NCBI RefSeq assembly: GCF_034531395.1
Contig: NZ_JARVCO010000002.1
Span: forward strand, 620,001-684,000
Origin: Pontiella agarivorans
GTDB taxonomy: Bacteria; Verrucomicrobiota; Kiritimatiellia; Kiritimatiellales; Pontiellaceae
Direction of reading: 5' to 3'
Length of the DNA stretch: 64,000 bases
The position numbers and the translations under genes were made by a program. This document shows, piece after piece, positions 24,422 through 35,670 of this stretch (the first letter of the stretch is position 1; the number at the start of each line of letters is the position of its first letter). Under the pieces are notes generated by a model. That model was given only the letters and a program-made list of their open reading frames with translations, made no database searches and was not told the origin of the DNA.

Positions 24422-26278
24422 ATGATGAGAAAATTGAAAGCAGTAGCAGCGGCAGCGGTGCTGGTTCCTCTGCTCGGCGGAGCCGAAGCAGAGCAGGTTG
24501 AGGTTAAGCTGGATCCGGCAAAAATACGGAATATCGGCGGGGTATCGGTTTTTGACCGGAATCAGTTTATTACGATTCATGAAGGGTTCGGTTCGACGGA
24601 TCTCGAAGATGCCGATCTCAAATATATTGAAGAAGTGCTGGAGGCGAATTACGGGCGGGACGGCGGGTTGCTCTCCTGGATGGCGGAGGATCTGCCGGCC
24701 GATCCGAAGAATCCGGATATGCCGGATATGCAGCACATTCGTACCTATTTTGATAAAAAATTCCGGACGGAATATGATGGTCGCCGGATGATTCCCTCAA
24801 ATATGGAAAAGGTGATTCTGTGCACCCATCCGGAAATTATGCATGGGCATGCGGAGAATACTTCAACGCCGTGGGGACCGAAAACACCGGAAGCGACGGC
24901 GGAATTCACGGCTCAGTTTTTGAAACAGGGCTTTTCGGATGCGGAACGTCCGAAGATTCTCGAGGTGTATAACGAGCCGTTTGTGAAAGCCGATAGAATC
25001 CCGACGACGGTTGAGGCGATGTGCATGCAGCACAATGTGGTGGCCAAGCGGGTGAAGGAGCTGACTCCGGATGTGATGGTCGGCGGCTATTCGGCGGCCT
25101 GGGTGGAAGTGGAGAGCCGTAATTTCGAGCATTGGAAAAGCTGGCAGCAGACCTTCATGGATATTGCCGGGGAAAATATGGATTTCTGGTCGTATCATAT
25201 CTATGACGGCGTCAATGTGAAGGGCACCCCGCGGAATCGGACGGGCAGCAATTCCGAGGCGATTATGGATCTGATCGATACCTACAGCCATATGAAGTTC
25301 GGCGTCGCCAAGCCCATCATGATTACGGAATACGGAAAGATTCCGGAAGGTAACATGAGTACGATGCCGTACAGTGCTGCACGTTCTGCCGGGATGCTCT
25401 ATTCGGCGATGGGCCAGTTGATGACCTATATGGATCATCCGGACCGTCTAATGCGTGTTATTCCGTTCATTCTGGGAAAAGCCTTGTGGACATACGATAT
25501 GACGACGGATCCGGTGCCCGGTGAGGCCAATCCGTATTTACTTTGGCGCCGGCGGGCCGACGGCTCTTTCGCGGAAACCGACCTGAGCAAATTTTACTAT
25601 TTCTGGAAAGGGGTCGGCGGCGAATGGCGTGAGAGCCGATCGTCCTGTCCGGATGTGCGGGTGCACATGCTGGCCGATGGAAAACGGCTGAATGTTATTT
25701 TCATGAATCTGGATGAACATCCGAAACAGGTCCGCCTTTCCGGTCTGGCCGGTTTGGAAACAGATGGGGTAAGAATCCGTTCATTGACGACCAACTGTGA
25801 ACGGCCGATTCTCGGTGAGCATCCTGTAAGTGCCGTTCCTTCGAATCTTGATATGGAAGAGGGTGATGCGGTGCTGCTGATGATTGATCTGAAGGAGCCG
25901 CTTCGGACAAATGGTCAGGTTCGTGAACACCGGGTTTATGCAACAGATTATCTGCAGGATATTGAAGCCGGAAAGACGATCAGTTTCACATTCAGGAATG
26001 TCCCGACTGGAAACGGAACGGCCGTGCTGCGTCTTTCGCCGGGACGGGAGCTGGGAAAACAGCCGCTGCCTTCAACCATTTCGCTGAATGGAACAAAGCT
26101 GGAAATTCCGACCAACTGGGCCGGGGATGATCAGGAGGGGCGGGCCAACTTTTTCGGTATGGTTGAATTCCGTGTGCCGATGGAGGCGCTGAAGCAAACC
26201 AGTGTGCTGGAAATGGTCTATCCGGATTCGGGCGGTAAAGCGGCCTGTGCGGTTCTGCAGGTGAATTTGAATCAGTAA
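24422..26278 (+). CDS. GH86 beta-agarase/beta-porphyranase, secreted
   Basis: A 618-residue glycoside hydrolase with a signal peptide (cleavage near 'GGAEAEQ'). The (beta/alpha)8 barrel carries the acid/base Glu185 in 'EVYNEPF' and nucleophile Glu303 in 'IMITEYGK', with 'FWSYHIYD' between them, as in GH86 enzymes that hydrolyse beta-1,4 bonds of agarose or porphyran with retention. The C-terminal third (about residues 400-618) is beta-sandwich-like. It heads a four-gene hydrolase run (GH86, propeller hydrolase, GH2, GH50) with short gaps. Agarose against porphyran preference cannot be read from sequence. Confidence 0.85.
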   Translation: MMRKLKAVAAAAVLVPLLGGAEAEQVEVKLDPAKIRNIGGVSVFDRNQFITIHEGFGSTDLEDADLKYIEEVLEANYGRDGGLLSWMAEDLPADPKNPDMPDMQHIRTYFDKKFRTEYDGRRMIPSNMEKVILCTHPEIMHGHAENTSTPWGPKTPEATAEFTAQFLKQGFSDAERPKILEVYNEPFVKADRIPTTVEAMCMQHNVVAKRVKELTPDVMVGGYSAAWVEVESRNFEHWKSWQQTFMDIAGENMDFWSYHIYDGVNVKGTPRNRTGSNSEAIMDLIDTYSHMKFGVAKPIMITEYGKIPEGNMSTMPYSAARSAGMLYSAMGQLMTYMDHPDRLMRVIPFILGKALWTYDMTTDPVPGEANPYLLWRRRADGSFAETDLSKFYYFWKGVGGEWRESRSSCPDVRVHMLADGKRLNVIFMNLDEHPKQVRLSGLAGLETDGVRIRSLTTNCERPILGEHPVSAVPSNLDMEEGDAVLLMIDLKEPLRTNGQVREHRVYATDYLQDIEAGKTISFTFRNVPTGNGTAVLRLSPGRELGKQPLPSTISLNGTKLEIPTNWAGDDQEGRANFFGMVEFRVPMEALKQTSVLEMVYPDSGGKAACAVLQVNLNQ

Positions 26279-26303
26279 AAATACGAAGTTTGGGAAACAG
26301 AAG

Positions 26304-27314
26304 ATGGAAGAAAAAGAATATGCACGTCCGGAAGTGATATCCGATTTCTGCAGAAGTCTGACGCCGGTGGGCCGGATTCTGGTAGATCCGGATCATAACA
26401 TCTGGGGCTGTGCGCCGATTTACGGACCGGACGGTAAGGTTCATGTTTTTTATTCCCGCTGGAAAAATGAAGCGGGGCACGAGGGATGGCTGACCGTCAG
26501 CGAGATTGCCCATGCGGTGGCCGACGATCCGGAAGGACCGTATGAAACGGTCGATGTGCCTGTAAGCGGCCGTGGCGGCGACTGGTGGGATTCGATGACG
26601 ATTCATAATCCGACGATTCACAAAGTGGGTCATCAGTATGTGCTTTTCTACATGGGGAACAGCGACGGCACGGTGATGACTAAACGCGTCGGCATGGCGA
26701 CGTCCGAATCGCTGTACGGTCCGTGGGAGCGCTGTGCGGAGCCACTGATTCTTCCGGATCCCGATCCCAATGCCTGGAACTCGGTATGTACGTCCAATCC
26801 GGCGTTTCTGCAGCATCCGAACGGGGAGTTCTGGCTCTATTATAAATCCTGGCGTACGGCCGATTGGAAGAAGGATCAGGATACCGGTGACTGGCGTAAT
26901 TCCAATCGCCAGTATGGCCTGACGGTTTCCAAAGAGCTGAAGGGGCCCTATATCAAACAGGGCGAAGGCGCGCTGATCAATCTGCGGGAAAAGGTTAAAG
27001 ATGCCCAGAGCGAGGATGCCTATATCTGGTATGAAGACGGCACCTTTAAGATGCTCATGCGGGACATGGGGTTTTGGAATCATGAATACGGACTCCTTTT
27101 TGAATCGGAAGACGGGTTGCATTGGGGAGAGCCGCAAATAGCCTACCGGGATGCCTTCCGTTATTTCGATGAACCGGCCACCGGAGCCTGGGGTGAAGGT
27201 CGGTTTGAACGACCGCAACTGCTGATGAAAGACGGGAAACCCGAGTATCTGTTCGGGGCTTATCGCGGCGGGAAATACGGCACCTCCACCGGGGTTGTGC
27301 TGAAACTGAATTAA
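26304..27314 (+). CDS. Five-bladed beta-propeller glycoside hydrolase (GH43/GH117-like fold), cytoplasmic
   Basis: A 336-residue protein without signal peptide. Repeated blade-like segments '[17 protein letters not shown]', '[18 protein letters not shown]', '[19 protein letters not shown]', '[20 protein letters not shown]' and '[19 protein letters not shown]' are typical of furanosidase/propeller hydrolases (clan of GH43, GH117 and relatives). The Glu in '[11 protein letters not shown]' is a plausible acid. By context it could remove a terminal sugar such as 3,6-anhydro-L-galactose from imported oligosaccharides, the job of GH117, but the sequence does not clearly match GH117. Lies between GH86 and GH2. 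Confidence 0.65.
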   Translation: MEEKEYARPEVISDFCRSLTPVGRILVDPDHNIWGCAPIYGPDGKVHVFYSRWKNEAGHEGWLTVSEIAHAVADDPEGPYETVDVPVSGRGGDWWDSMTIHNPTIHKVGHQYVLFYMGNSDGTVMTKRVGMATSESLYGPWERCAEPLILPDPDPNAWNSVCTSNPAFLQHPNGEFWLYYKSWRTADWKKDQDTGDWRNSNRQYGLTVSKELKGPYIKQGEGALINLREKVKDAQSEDAYIWYEDGTFKMLMRDMGFWNHEYGLLFESEDGLHWGEPQIAYRDAFRYFDEPATGAWGEGRFERPQLLMKDGKPEYLFGAYRGGKYGTSTGVVLKLN

Positions 27315-27327
27315 CCGGGAATATTTC

Positions 27328-29682
27328 ATGAGCAACAGAAAAACAGTTTCACTTAACGGCGATTGGAAATTTATTAAAGACGATGTTTCCGGGGCGGAGG
27401 CTGCGGATTTTGATGCTGCTGCGTGGCGTACGGTAAAGGTGCCGCACGACTGGAGTGTGGAGGAATCGTTTTCCAATGACTGGGAAGGGGCGACCGGTTA
27501 TCTTCCGGGCGGTATCGGCTGGTACCGCAAAACATTCCAATCTTTGGAAACGGCGGTGACCTATCTTCATTTTGATGGAGTCTACAACCATGCGACGGTG
27601 TATCTGAACGGTGAAAAGCTGGGCGATCATCCGTATGGTTATTCGCCATTTTATTATGATATTTCCGACCAGGTGATAAGCGGTGAAAACGTGATTGCGG
27701 TTCGGGTGGATCATTCGCGTTACTGTGACAGCCGCTGGTACACCGGGTCTGGAATTTACCGGTCGGTTGAGCTGGTCGGGACATCTGAAACCCATATTCC
27801 GGTTTGGGGAACGTTTATTACGACGCCGGAAATTTCGGATAAAAAAGCATCTGTAAACGTGCAGATCGAAATCAGCAGTCCGAAGGATGCTGAAGTTTCA
27901 ACAACGATTATCGATCCGGATGGAAAGACGGTTGCGCAAGGTTCGGTTGCGGCTGAAGCGCTGACTATCCAGACCTTCGAAGTTTCCAGTCCCCGGAAGT
28001 GGGATGTCGATACGCCGAACCGCTATAAAGCCATCTGTTCCGTTTTCAAAGCGGGGAAAATGGTGGATGAATATGAAACGGTGTTCGGTATCCGTTCTAT
28101 CCGGTTTGATGCGGATGAAGGCTTTTTCCTGAATGGAAAGAATATGAAAATCAAAGGCGTTTGCCTGCATCACGATGGCGGGTGCGTCGGTGCCGCTGTG
28201 CCGAAGGATGTGTGGCGCCGGCGTTTTGCCACGCTGAAAGCGGGGGGATGCAACGCGATCCGTATTGCGCATAATCCGGGCTCTGATGAGTTTCTTGATC
28301 TGTGCGATGAAATGGGCCTGTTGGTTCAGGATGAATTTTTTGATGAATGGGATCATCCGAAAGACAAGCGCCTGAATCAGAACGAACAGCATGATGATTA
28401 TATTTCGCGCGGCTATACCGAGCATTTTCAGGAATGGGCGGAAAAGGATCTGAAAGCGGTGATGCGAGCGCACAGAAATCATCCGTCGATATTCCAGTGG
28501 AGTATCGGTAATGAAATTGAGTGGACCTATCCACGCAATGCGGAAGCCACCGGTTTCTTCGACATGGGCTGGGAGGGGAATTATTTCTGGGAACAGCCGC
28601 CGAATTCCATCGAGGAAATAAAACGGCTGCTGAAGGAGCTGCCGCGTGAGGAATATGATATTGGTGAAACGGCACAGCGGCTGGCGAAGTGGACGCGGGA
28701 AATGGATACAAGCCGCCCGGTCATTGCCAACTGTATTCTGCCGTCGGCCAGCTATGAATCCGGATATGCCGATGCACTCGACATCATCGGCTTCAGCTAT
28801 CGCCGTGTGATATATGATTATGGCCATGAAAATTATCCGAAGCTTCCGCTGATGGGTACAGAGAATCTGGGGCAGTGGCATGAGTGGAAAGCCATCGAAG
28901 AACGCGATTTCGTTTCGGGCACCTTTCTGTGGACCGGGATCGATTATATGGGAGAGGTGAACGGGCAGTGGCCCAAAAACACGCTTGATTCCGGACTGCT
29001 GGATCGCGCGGGTTTTGAGAAGGGATCATACCATATGATGAAGACGCTGTGGTGTAATGAACCGCATGTACATCTGACATCACAGACGTTGGAAAAGTCG
29101 CCCTATGTTTTTGATGCATCGACCGGATTCATCGGCGAAGCAGATTCCAATGCCTGGAAAACGAAAACCTGGATCTGGCACGATGTGAACACCCACTGGA
29201 ACTATGCTGACGGCGAAATGATTGCGGTTGAAGTCTATTCCAACTGTCCATCGGTGGAGCTTTTTCTGAACGGGGAATCGCTGGGCAGAAAAAAGCTGTC
29301 TGATTTCGAAGACCATATATACAAGTGGGCGGTTCCGTATAAACCGGGAAAACTCGAAGCCCGTGCGGACGGGGCGTCGGATTTGCTGCAAACCGCAGGC
29401 GTTCCGGCTTCAATTCAACTTTGTGCCGATGGGATGCACGTGATTGCCCAGCTGGTTGATGCGGCGGGAATTCCGGTTAAAACCGAAGAGCGGAAAATTT
29501 TCTTTGCGGTTGAAGGCGGTACTCTTATCGGGGTGGATAACGGTTCGCCGTTTAATATTCAGGATTATCAGTCCGATTGTATAATCACGGCACAGGGCCG
29601 TTGCCTGCTGATTGCTGAAGGGGCGTGCAGGGTTGAGGCATCGGCGGAAGGCCTTGGTCCAGTTTTTATTGAGGTGGGTTAA
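27328..29682 (+). CDS. GH2 beta-galactosidase-type hydrolase, cytoplasmic
   Basis: A 784-residue GH2 enzyme. N-terminal sugar-binding domain '[11 protein letters not shown]...[33 protein letters not shown]', immunoglobulin-like domain, TIM barrel with acid/base Glu396 in 'SIGNEIEW' and nucleophile Glu512 in 'GTENLG', then C-terminal beta domains. No signal peptide, so it should act on imported oligosaccharides, probably releasing D-galactose from their non-reducing ends. Its stop shares a base with the GH50 start. The gene carries a perfect copy of the TTCCAA palindrome (27535-27549). Confidence 0.88.
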   Translation: MSNRKTVSLNGDWKFIKDDVSGAEAADFDAAAWRTVKVPHDWSVEESFSNDWEGATGYLPGGIGWYRKTFQSLETAVTYLHFDGVYNHATVYLNGEKLGDHPYGYSPFYYDISDQVISGENVIAVRVDHSRYCDSRWYTGSGIYRSVELVGTSETHIPVWGTFITTPEISDKKASVNVQIEISSPKDAEVSTTIIDPDGKTVAQGSVAAEALTIQTFEVSSPRKWDVDTPNRYKAICSVFKAGKMVDEYETVFGIRSIRFDADEGFFLNGKNMKIKGVCLHHDGGCVGAAVPKDVWRRRFATLKAGGCNAIRIAHNPGSDEFLDLCDEMGLLVQDEFFDEWDHPKDKRLNQNEQHDDYISRGYTEHFQEWAEKDLKAVMRAHRNHPSIFQWSIGNEIEWTYPRNAEATGFFDMGWEGNYFWEQPPNSIEEIKRLLKELPREEYDIGETAQRLAKWTREMDTSRPVIANCILPSASYESGYADALDIIGFSYRRVIYDYGHENYPKLPLMGTENLGQWHEWKAIEERDFVSGTFLWTGIDYMGEVNGQWPKNTLDSGLLDRAGFEKGSYHMMKTLWCNEPHVHLTSQTLEKSPYVFDASTGFIGEADSNAWKTKTWIWHDVNTHWNYADGEMIAVEVYSNCPSVELFLNGESLGRKKLSDFEDHIYKWAVPYKPGKLEARADGASDLLQTAGVPASIQLCADGMHVIAQLVDAAGIPVKTEERKIFFAVEGGTLIGVDNGSPFNIQDYQSDCIITAQGRCLLIAEGACRVEASAEGLGPVFIEVG
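27534..27550. repeat. Dispersed palindrome ATTCCAA-TCT-TTGGAAA (inside GH2)
   Basis: Perfect TTCCAA-N3-TTGGAA core (27535-27549), read as F-Q-S-L-E. The CAA glutamine codon is unusual here, since this gene mostly uses CAG. Confidence 0.7.
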
Positions 29683-31823
29683 TGCGGGTGTTCTGCGGCA
29701 TAGCCTGCCGGAAGCGGGCGGCACGCTTGTTTCGCTGTCATTTTGGCGGTCTTGCAGTTGCTCTGCTGGCAACAGCGAATGGCCGGTCGCTTGAGCTGGT
29801 TTCGCTGAATGAGGGGGCGCTGCATCCGTCGGTTGAATTTACGGATACCGTCATTACGAATCACACGGGCCGGACCATTGAGGTTTATACCGCCGGTAAA
29901 GACGAATGGCCGAATGTGACGTTCAAGGCGGTTGGGCAGCCGTGGAATCTGCGCGGCTATTATACGGTTAAAGCTGATTTTACAAACCTTGGAAGTGCGC
30001 CTCTTTATCTGGGTATCCGCCTCGACAGTTCCAGTGCCGTGGCGACGGAAACCCCGCAGCATGCGCAGGGCTTTGAATTGCTGGAACCGGCTGAAATGCG
30101 GACGATCAGTGTACGACTGAGTAGCGAAGACTGGGTGTTTTCCGAACCGCTTGAGCTGGTCGGCATGCGCCGTCCGCCGGGGGGTGAACTGATGGATCTG
30201 GTGAATATTGATCAGCTCCAGATTTTTGCGGGGCATGTGCACGAACCGGGGCTGTTCGCCGTTTCGAATATTCGGGCCGAGGGTTCGGTTAAAAAAGTGG
30301 ATCCTGCGGGCTATCTGCCTTTTATCGATACTTACGGCCAATACAAACACGGGGACTGGGACGGAAAAGTTCGTTCTGAACATGATTTTGAGAAATACCG
30401 CCTGGCCGAAGAAAAAGATCTTTCCGAACATCCGGGACTTTCAGGCCTTGGAAGATTCGGGGGCTGGACCGAGGGGCCGAAGTTAAACGCTTCCGGATTT
30501 TTCCGGGTTGAAAAGGTGGACGGAAAATGGTGGATGGTGGATCCGGACGGGTATCTGTTCTGGTCGACGGGGCCGACCTGCATGAATCCGGACTTTGGTT
30601 ACACCGGCACTGAATTTCGTGAAACCTATTTTGAACATCTTCCGAAAGGAGGCGTGTATGACCAGTTTTATGTGGATTGCACCTGGGCTCCGCACGGTTT
30701 TTACAACGATAAGATCCCGTTCAAAATTCTGCAGTTTTACAAGCTGAACCTCTATCGGAAATATGGTGAAGACTGGATGGATCAATTTGTGGATCTGAGT
30801 CATCGCCGCCTGAAAAGCTGGGGGATGAATACGGTGGCGAACTGGGCGTTGCCGGACGTCTATCTGAAGCAGCGCACGCCGTATGTTGCCAGTTTTTTTA
30901 TCAGAGGTAATCGTGAGCTGGATGGATCGCGCGGGTATTGGGGCAAATTTCATGATGTTTTTGATCCGTCGTTCCGCGCAGTGATTCAATCGAATATGAC
31001 CGCGCTGGCAGAAGAAGCCGCGGATCCGTGGTGCATCGGATTTTATGTGGATAACGAGCTGTCGTGGGGCTACGACGCAATGTCGTTGGCTGTTGAAACG
31101 CTGTCCTGTCCGGCGGACCAGCCGGCGAAACAGGAATTTATCGCGGATCTGAAGACGAAATATGGACGCATTGAGCATCTCAATCTCGCCTGGGGATCGG
31201 ACTACGATTCATGGCGTGCGTTGCTGGACTCGACCGATGAACCGGATTTAGTCCGGGCCGGGGAGGATTTGCGGCGGTTTTATGCAAAAATCTGCGACAC
31301 CTATTTCAAGACGATTCAGGAAGAGCTGAAAGCGGCCGCTCCGAATCATCTCTACCTTGGATGCCGTTTTGCGTGGGTGAATGATACGGTGGCTGTGGCG
31401 GCTTCGCGGTATTGTGATGTGGTCAGCTATAATAAATATGAGCACAGCATCCGCAGTATGCGACTGCCGCACTTTATCGACCGCCCGATGATCATCGGGG
31501 AATATCATTTCGGATCCACCGAACGGGGGCATTTTCATCCCGGCTTGAGAGAAGCGGATACGCATGCCGGGCGTGCCGGAAAATTTAAGGATTATATGAA
31601 AAGCGCACTCGATAATCCGCAGATGGTGGGTGTGCACTGGTTTCAGTATGTGGATGAACATATTACCGGTCGCGCGGACGGGGAAAATTATAATGTAGGA
31701 CTTGTGGATATCTGCGACACGCCGTATCCGGAAATGGTGGATGCCCTGCGGGAAGTGGGGGCCATGATGTATACATATCGCATGAACAAAACAGGATTCG
31801 GTACAGAACAGGTGTCTAAATAA
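29682..31823 (+). CDS. GH50 beta-agarase, secreted
   Basis: A 713-residue GH50 enzyme. A long basic N-terminus and a hydrophobic stretch ('[14 protein letters not shown]', about residues 21-34) form a likely signal peptide. An N-terminal galactose-binding-like beta domain precedes the catalytic barrel with Glu459 in '[10 protein letters not shown]' and Glu607 in 'IIGEYHFGS'. The family signature '[21 protein letters not shown]' follows. GH50 enzymes are mainly exo-beta-agarases releasing neoagarobiose or neoagarotetraose. Translation is coupled to the GH2 gene by TAATG overlap. Confidence 0.9.
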   Translation: MRVFCGIACRKRAARLFRCHFGGLAVALLATANGRSLELVSLNEGALHPSVEFTDTVITNHTGRTIEVYTAGKDEWPNVTFKAVGQPWNLRGYYTVKADFTNLGSAPLYLGIRLDSSSAVATETPQHAQGFELLEPAEMRTISVRLSSEDWVFSEPLELVGMRRPPGGELMDLVNIDQLQIFAGHVHEPGLFAVSNIRAEGSVKKVDPAGYLPFIDTYGQYKHGDWDGKVRSEHDFEKYRLAEEKDLSEHPGLSGLGRFGGWTEGPKLNASGFFRVEKVDGKWWMVDPDGYLFWSTGPTCMNPDFGYTGTEFRETYFEHLPKGGVYDQFYVDCTWAPHGFYNDKIPFKILQFYKLNLYRKYGEDWMDQFVDLSHRRLKSWGMNTVANWALPDVYLKQRTPYVASFFIRGNRELDGSRGYWGKFHDVFDPSFRAVIQSNMTALAEEAADPWCIGFYVDNELSWGYDAMSLAVETLSCPADQPAKQEFIADLKTKYGRIEHLNLAWGSDYDSWRALLDSTDEPDLVRAGEDLRRFYAKICDTYFKTIQEELKAAAPNHLYLGCRFAWVNDTVAVAASRYCDVVSYNKYEHSIRSMRLPHFIDRPMIIGEYHFGSTERGHFHPGLREADTHAGRAGKFKDYMKSALDNPQMVGVHWFQYVDEHITGRADGENYNVGLVDICDTPYPEMVDALREVGAMMYTYRMNKTGFGTEQVSK

Positions 31824-31886
31824 GTTGATCGGAAACGTTATACATCTTATAACTATCGGCTGTTAACGTAAACAAAAGGGAAAATA

Positions 31887-33542
31887 ATGTCTGAGAGCAT
31901 ACAAGCAAAGGGTCATAAAACGAAAGCGGGGGATAAAGTTCCTGTCTTCGAAAAAATTTCGTACGGCATCGGTCTTGCATCGGATCATTTTGCGACCGTC
32001 AGTATTATGGGATTTCTGATGGCCTTTTTTACGGACTTCCTGAATGCCGGCATCAAGGCTTCCATCGTGGGTGCCGCAATTGCGGTTGCACGGCTTTGGG
32101 ATGCATTTACAGATCCGGCTGCCGGGCGTATTTCGGACGGATGCCGTGCAAAGTGGGGACGCCGCCGTCCGTTCATTTTCTTCGGGTCACTTTCGATGGG
32201 ACTCTTTTTTCCGGTGATCTGGATGGTGCCGCAAACGTGGTCTGCTTTTGCAATTAACACCTGGCTCTTTATTACCGTTCTTGTTTTCTATACGCTCTAT
32301 TCCATTTTTTCTGTTCCATACGAAGCGCTTGGCGCGGAGCTCACGCCGGACTACCGCGAGCGTACAAGTATTTTTGTCGTGCGCACTTATGTTCAGCAGG
32401 TGTACACCCTGTTTCTCTATTGGATGATGCCGATTGCGATGGCACTGGCGACACTGCCTCATGTGGCGGGAGAGGTCGAAGGCGTTCGCATGGTCAGTTG
32501 GTTCATTGGCGGTGTAATTATCGTTGCGGGTATTTTCCCTTCGTTCTTCTGTAAGGAACGGTATAAGAAAATTGCGGAGAAGGAAGATCACCTCTCTTTC
32601 GGAGAAACCTGTAAGGCTCTGCTGGGCAATAAACCGCTGCTGATTGTTATCGGTACTATTTGCTTCTACCTCTTCTCGATCATGCTGTCTATGAACCTCG
32701 CCTATTTTGTAAACACGTATTATGTGTTCGAAGGGGATACGCTGCAGGGAACAACGCTCAGCGCGATTGATGGAACATTCCGGATCTTCATCGCAATTGG
32801 AGCGGCTTTTGCAATTAAACAGTTGGCCGACCGAATCGATAAACACAAACTGCTGATCGGCTGCATCATCATTCTGATTGTCGGATTTGCAGGAACGTAT
32901 TTCACCACGCTGCCGGGCCGTCCGTGGCTCACTCTGGTTTTCAAACCGTTCATTTCAATCGGTGAAGTTGGTTTCTGGGTACTGGTTATGTCTTTGCGTG
33001 CCGATGTGTGCGACTGGGATGAATTCAAGACCGGAACCCGTAATGAAGGTATGATTGCGGCGATTACGAACTGGGTGAATAAAATTGCAATCACGCTGGC
33101 ACTGGCGCTTGGCGGGGTCATGCTGGAGCATGTGATCAAGTTTGATTCAAACATTGATAAGCCTGCACGGGCGGCCATTGAACAGCAGGCCGAAATGGAA
33201 TGGAACGCACTTCCGGAAGAGGAAAAGCGCGTTGAAGAAGACAAAGTCTATGAGAATACGTGGGCGATTGTGAAGGACATCGGTGGCCAAATTCTCAAGT
33301 TCGGCGCCCAGGAAGAGGTGCCCGGCGTAACGTTCGAAGACTATAAAAAGAATCTTGAGCAGAAAGAGATCATGAAGCGGAACGATTCCGGTGTCATGCA
33401 GCGCCTGCGCGCTTTGTATACGCTTCCTCAGGTGGTTGCTCTGGTGATCTGCTTCTTCATTCTCATCCGCTATCCGCTGAACTCGAAGAAAATGGCTGAG
33501 ATACGCGAAGAACTTGAAGCGCGCCGCGGTGTAGCAAAGTAA
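31887..33542 (+). CDS. GPH-family sugar:cation symporter (MFS/MelB-like)
   Basis: A 551-residue membrane transporter of the glycoside-pentoside-hexuronide:cation group. Helix 1 region 'FEKISYGIGLASDHFATVSIMGF', the signature 'DAFTDPAAGRISDGCRAKWGRRRPFIFFG', and 'DVCDWDEFKTGTRNEGM' are diagnostic. The usual length is 450-480; the excess comes from a charged insert of about 90 residues (about 420-510, rich in Glu/Lys) between the last helices. Placed after GH86-GH2-GH50, it probably imports neoagaro- or porphyran-oligosaccharides. A terminator follows. Confidence 0.88.
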   Translation: MSESIQAKGHKTKAGDKVPVFEKISYGIGLASDHFATVSIMGFLMAFFTDFLNAGIKASIVGAAIAVARLWDAFTDPAAGRISDGCRAKWGRRRPFIFFGSLSMGLFFPVIWMVPQTWSAFAINTWLFITVLVFYTLYSIFSVPYEALGAELTPDYRERTSIFVVRTYVQQVYTLFLYWMMPIAMALATLPHVAGEVEGVRMVSWFIGGVIIVAGIFPSFFCKERYKKIAEKEDHLSFGETCKALLGNKPLLIVIGTICFYLFSIMLSMNLAYFVNTYYVFEGDTLQGTTLSAIDGTFRIFIAIGAAFAIKQLADRIDKHKLLIGCIIILIVGFAGTYFTTLPGRPWLTLVFKPFISIGEVGFWVLVMSLRADVCDWDEFKTGTRNEGMIAAITNWVNKIAITLALALGGVMLEHVIKFDSNIDKPARAAIEQQAEMEWNALPEEEKRVEEDKVYENTWAIVKDIGGQILKFGAQEEVPGVTFEDYKKNLEQKEIMKRNDSGVMQRLRALYTLPQVVALVICFFILIRYPLNSKKMAEIREELEARRGVAK

Positions 33543-33573
33543 GCGCGCCGCGCTGATCTGTGCGGCATGCTGC

Positions 33574-33602
33574 AAGGGGCGTACGATGTGCGCCCCTTTT
33601 TT
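33574..33602 (+). terminator. Rho-independent terminator after the symporter gene
   Basis: AAGGGGCGTAC-GAT-GTGCGCCCCTT, 11-bp stem with one G-T pair, followed by T run. Separates the hydrolase-transporter run from GH29. Confidence 0.85.
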
Positions 33603-33616
33603 GTTGGATGGACTTT

Positions 33617-33641
33617 GGATCGATTTGTTCCGTGGTACAGG
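33617..33641 (+). promoter_or_regulatory. Conserved element upstream of GH29
   Basis: GGATCGATTTGTTCCGTGG then TACA matches, with two substitutions and one extra base, GGATAGGTTTGTTCCGTG-TACA upstream of the oxidoreductase gene at 63437. Likely promoter or regulator site. Confidence 0.4.
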
Positions 33642-33679
33642 GGTCTGCCGTTTGTTGTTTTTAAATCCAGGAGTTGATG

Positions 33680-35596
33680 ATGAAACAGGTGTTGTTGGGA
33701 ATGGTATTGATGGCCGGGTTGGCGGGAGCGGAAGAATACCGCGCCGACTGGAATGATCTGAACCGTTACCCGCAGGCGGAGTGGATCAGTGAAGCGAAGT
33801 TCGGGCTGTACTGGCATTGGAATTATAATTCGATTGCCGGGTTCAACGGCTGGTACGGACGGAATATGTATAACGGTCCGGACGGGTATGTTTTTAAATA
33901 CCATAAGGAAAAACACGGTAATCCGGCGGAGTTCGGCTATAAGGATTTTGCCCCGTTGTTTACGGCTGAAAAATTCAGTGCAAAGCAGTGGGTGGAGGAT
34001 GCTGAGCGGATCGGTGCGAAGTTTATTGTCGGTATGGCGGTGCATCACGACGGATTCGACCTTTATGATTCAAGCTATACCCCCTGGAATTCGGTGGATA
34101 AGCCTCCGCATATCGATGTGATCGGCGAGCTGGCGAAAGAGGCCCGGAAAAAAGGGTTCAAATTCGGTGCCACCTCCCATCTGGCCTGGAACTGGACTTA
34201 TTTCAGTTCGTTTATGTATCCGGACAAATATGATGCGAAGGAGGCTCCGGAGCTTTACAATATTCATGATCCTGAAAAAGGGCCGAGCGAAGCCTGGGTG
34301 AAGGAATGGTATGCGCGGACCACGGAGCTGATTGATAAATATGAGCTCGATTTTCTCTGGTTCGATTTCGGAACAAAAGACAAGGGGTTCAGCGATCAGT
34401 ATACCGCTAAGCTTACCGCGCATTATTATAATAAATCGGTGGAGTGGGGAAAAACGGTGGCACTGGCCACCAAGATCGGTTTTGAAAACCGCAAAAGCCA
34501 GGTTCACGGTGTGGAGCATGGGAAATTCGGATATATCCGCTATCCGCAGTGGATGTCCGACAGTACCCTGAATAAAGGCTGGTTTTACATGGGTGCTGAA
34601 GAGGATCCTAAACAGATAACCGGAGAATTCTGGCTGTATCAGCTTATCGATATCGTCTCCAAAAACGGTACGCTGCTGCTGAATATCGGCCCGCAGGCGG
34701 ATGGCTCATGGAAGGAAGAGTGGAAGCAGGAACTTTTCCGTATGGGGGACTGGCTGAAACTGAACGGTGAAGCGGTGTACGGAACGAAACCGTGGCATCG
34801 CTACGGGGAAGGTCCGACGCATGACGGAGATGCGGAACATTATAATCTCGGCCGGAACCTGACCAAAGACGATGTGCGGTTTACGCGTAAAGAGAACGTA
34901 CTTTATGCCATCGTTTGCGGATGGCGGAATGAGCCGATTCATATTCGTTCGCTCGGGAAAAACGAGCTTCCGGACCTTGGAATAAATTCCATCACAATGC
35001 TGGGTTCCGGTGAGCGGATAAAATGGGATCTGAAGGATGATGCGCTACGTATTTCTTTCCCGGAAAAACCCCCGTGTGAATATGCCTATGTTTTTAAAAT
35101 CGAGGGCAAAGGGCTGTTTCCGGAACGGGCCCCGGAATATCTGCCGGTTCATGTTGAACCGCCGAAAGAAAAAGTCGCGGCGCTGCGGATCAGTCTGCCG
35201 GGACATAAGCAACAGCTTTCGATTGCAGAGGTCGTGGCGGTTGGGCGTTCAAACTGGGCCAAAATCAATCGGGTGCCGGAAGCTGAAATTACGATGTCAT
35301 CGTGCGAAACCGATCCCATGCTGGCGGCGGACCTGAATATGAACGGCCATCCGAACATGCATTCCGTGGCCCGTTCTGAAACTGAAACCGATCCGTGGAT
35401 GCTGGTGACCCTTCCTGAGCCGATGAACATTCTGGATCTGGAAGTTCTCGGTGGTATGGAAAACTGGGATGCGTTTTCCAAAAACGGGAAAATTGAGGCA
35501 CTGGATGCAGATGGAAAGGTGATCCATACATGGCGAGTGAAAGCGTGTCTTGAAGTGCAGAAAGCCGCGACGGATTATCTGGGGCTCTCCGGTTGA
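33680..35596 (+). CDS. GH29 alpha-L-fucosidase-type hydrolase, secreted
   Basis: About 638 residues. Signal peptide 'MKQVLLGMVLMAGLAGA'. The GH29 catalytic barrel shows 'KFGLYWHW', 'IVGMAVHHDGFDLYDS' and the nucleophile Asp229 in 'FLWFDFGTKDKG', with 'GTLLLNIGPQADGSW' near the barrel end. A C-terminal beta domain with F5/8-like features follows ('TDPWMLVTLPEPMNILDLEVLGG'). The second-last ATG of TTG-ATG-ATG is preferred for its 6-nt spacing from AGGAG. GH29 removes alpha-L-fucose. In a galactan cluster it may act on the structurally similar alpha-L-galactose. Preceded by a terminator and a conserved promoter-like element. Confidence 0.87.
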   Translation: MKQVLLGMVLMAGLAGAEEYRADWNDLNRYPQAEWISEAKFGLYWHWNYNSIAGFNGWYGRNMYNGPDGYVFKYHKEKHGNPAEFGYKDFAPLFTAEKFSAKQWVEDAERIGAKFIVGMAVHHDGFDLYDSSYTPWNSVDKPPHIDVIGELAKEARKKGFKFGATSHLAWNWTYFSSFMYPDKYDAKEAPELYNIHDPEKGPSEAWVKEWYARTTELIDKYELDFLWFDFGTKDKGFSDQYTAKLTAHYYNKSVEWGKTVALATKIGFENRKSQVHGVEHGKFGYIRYPQWMSDSTLNKGWFYMGAEEDPKQITGEFWLYQLIDIVSKNGTLLLNIGPQADGSWKEEWKQELFRMGDWLKLNGEAVYGTKPWHRYGEGPTHDGDAEHYNLGRNLTKDDVRFTRKENVLYAIVCGWRNEPIHIRSLGKNELPDLGINSITMLGSGERIKWDLKDDALRISFPEKPPCEYAYVFKIEGKGLFPERAPEYLPVHVEPPKEKVAALRISLPGHKQQLSIAEVVAVGRSNWAKINRVPEAEITMSSCETDPMLAADLNMNGHPNMHSVARSETETDPWMLVTLPEPMNILDLEVLGGMENWDAFSKNGKIEALDADGKVIHTWRVKACLEVQKAATDYLGLSG

Positions 35597-35670
35597 ATTT
35601 AATTTGGTGTCTTGTGTGTTCCGGTGCGGGGGCTCTTGGAGCCGCTGTCGGGGTACTGTAGGATTTATTT

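Noticed and set aside
25992-27476. 494-codon minus-strand frame across GH86 and the propeller hydrolase
   Set aside because: Spans two real genes on the other strand and shows no domain.
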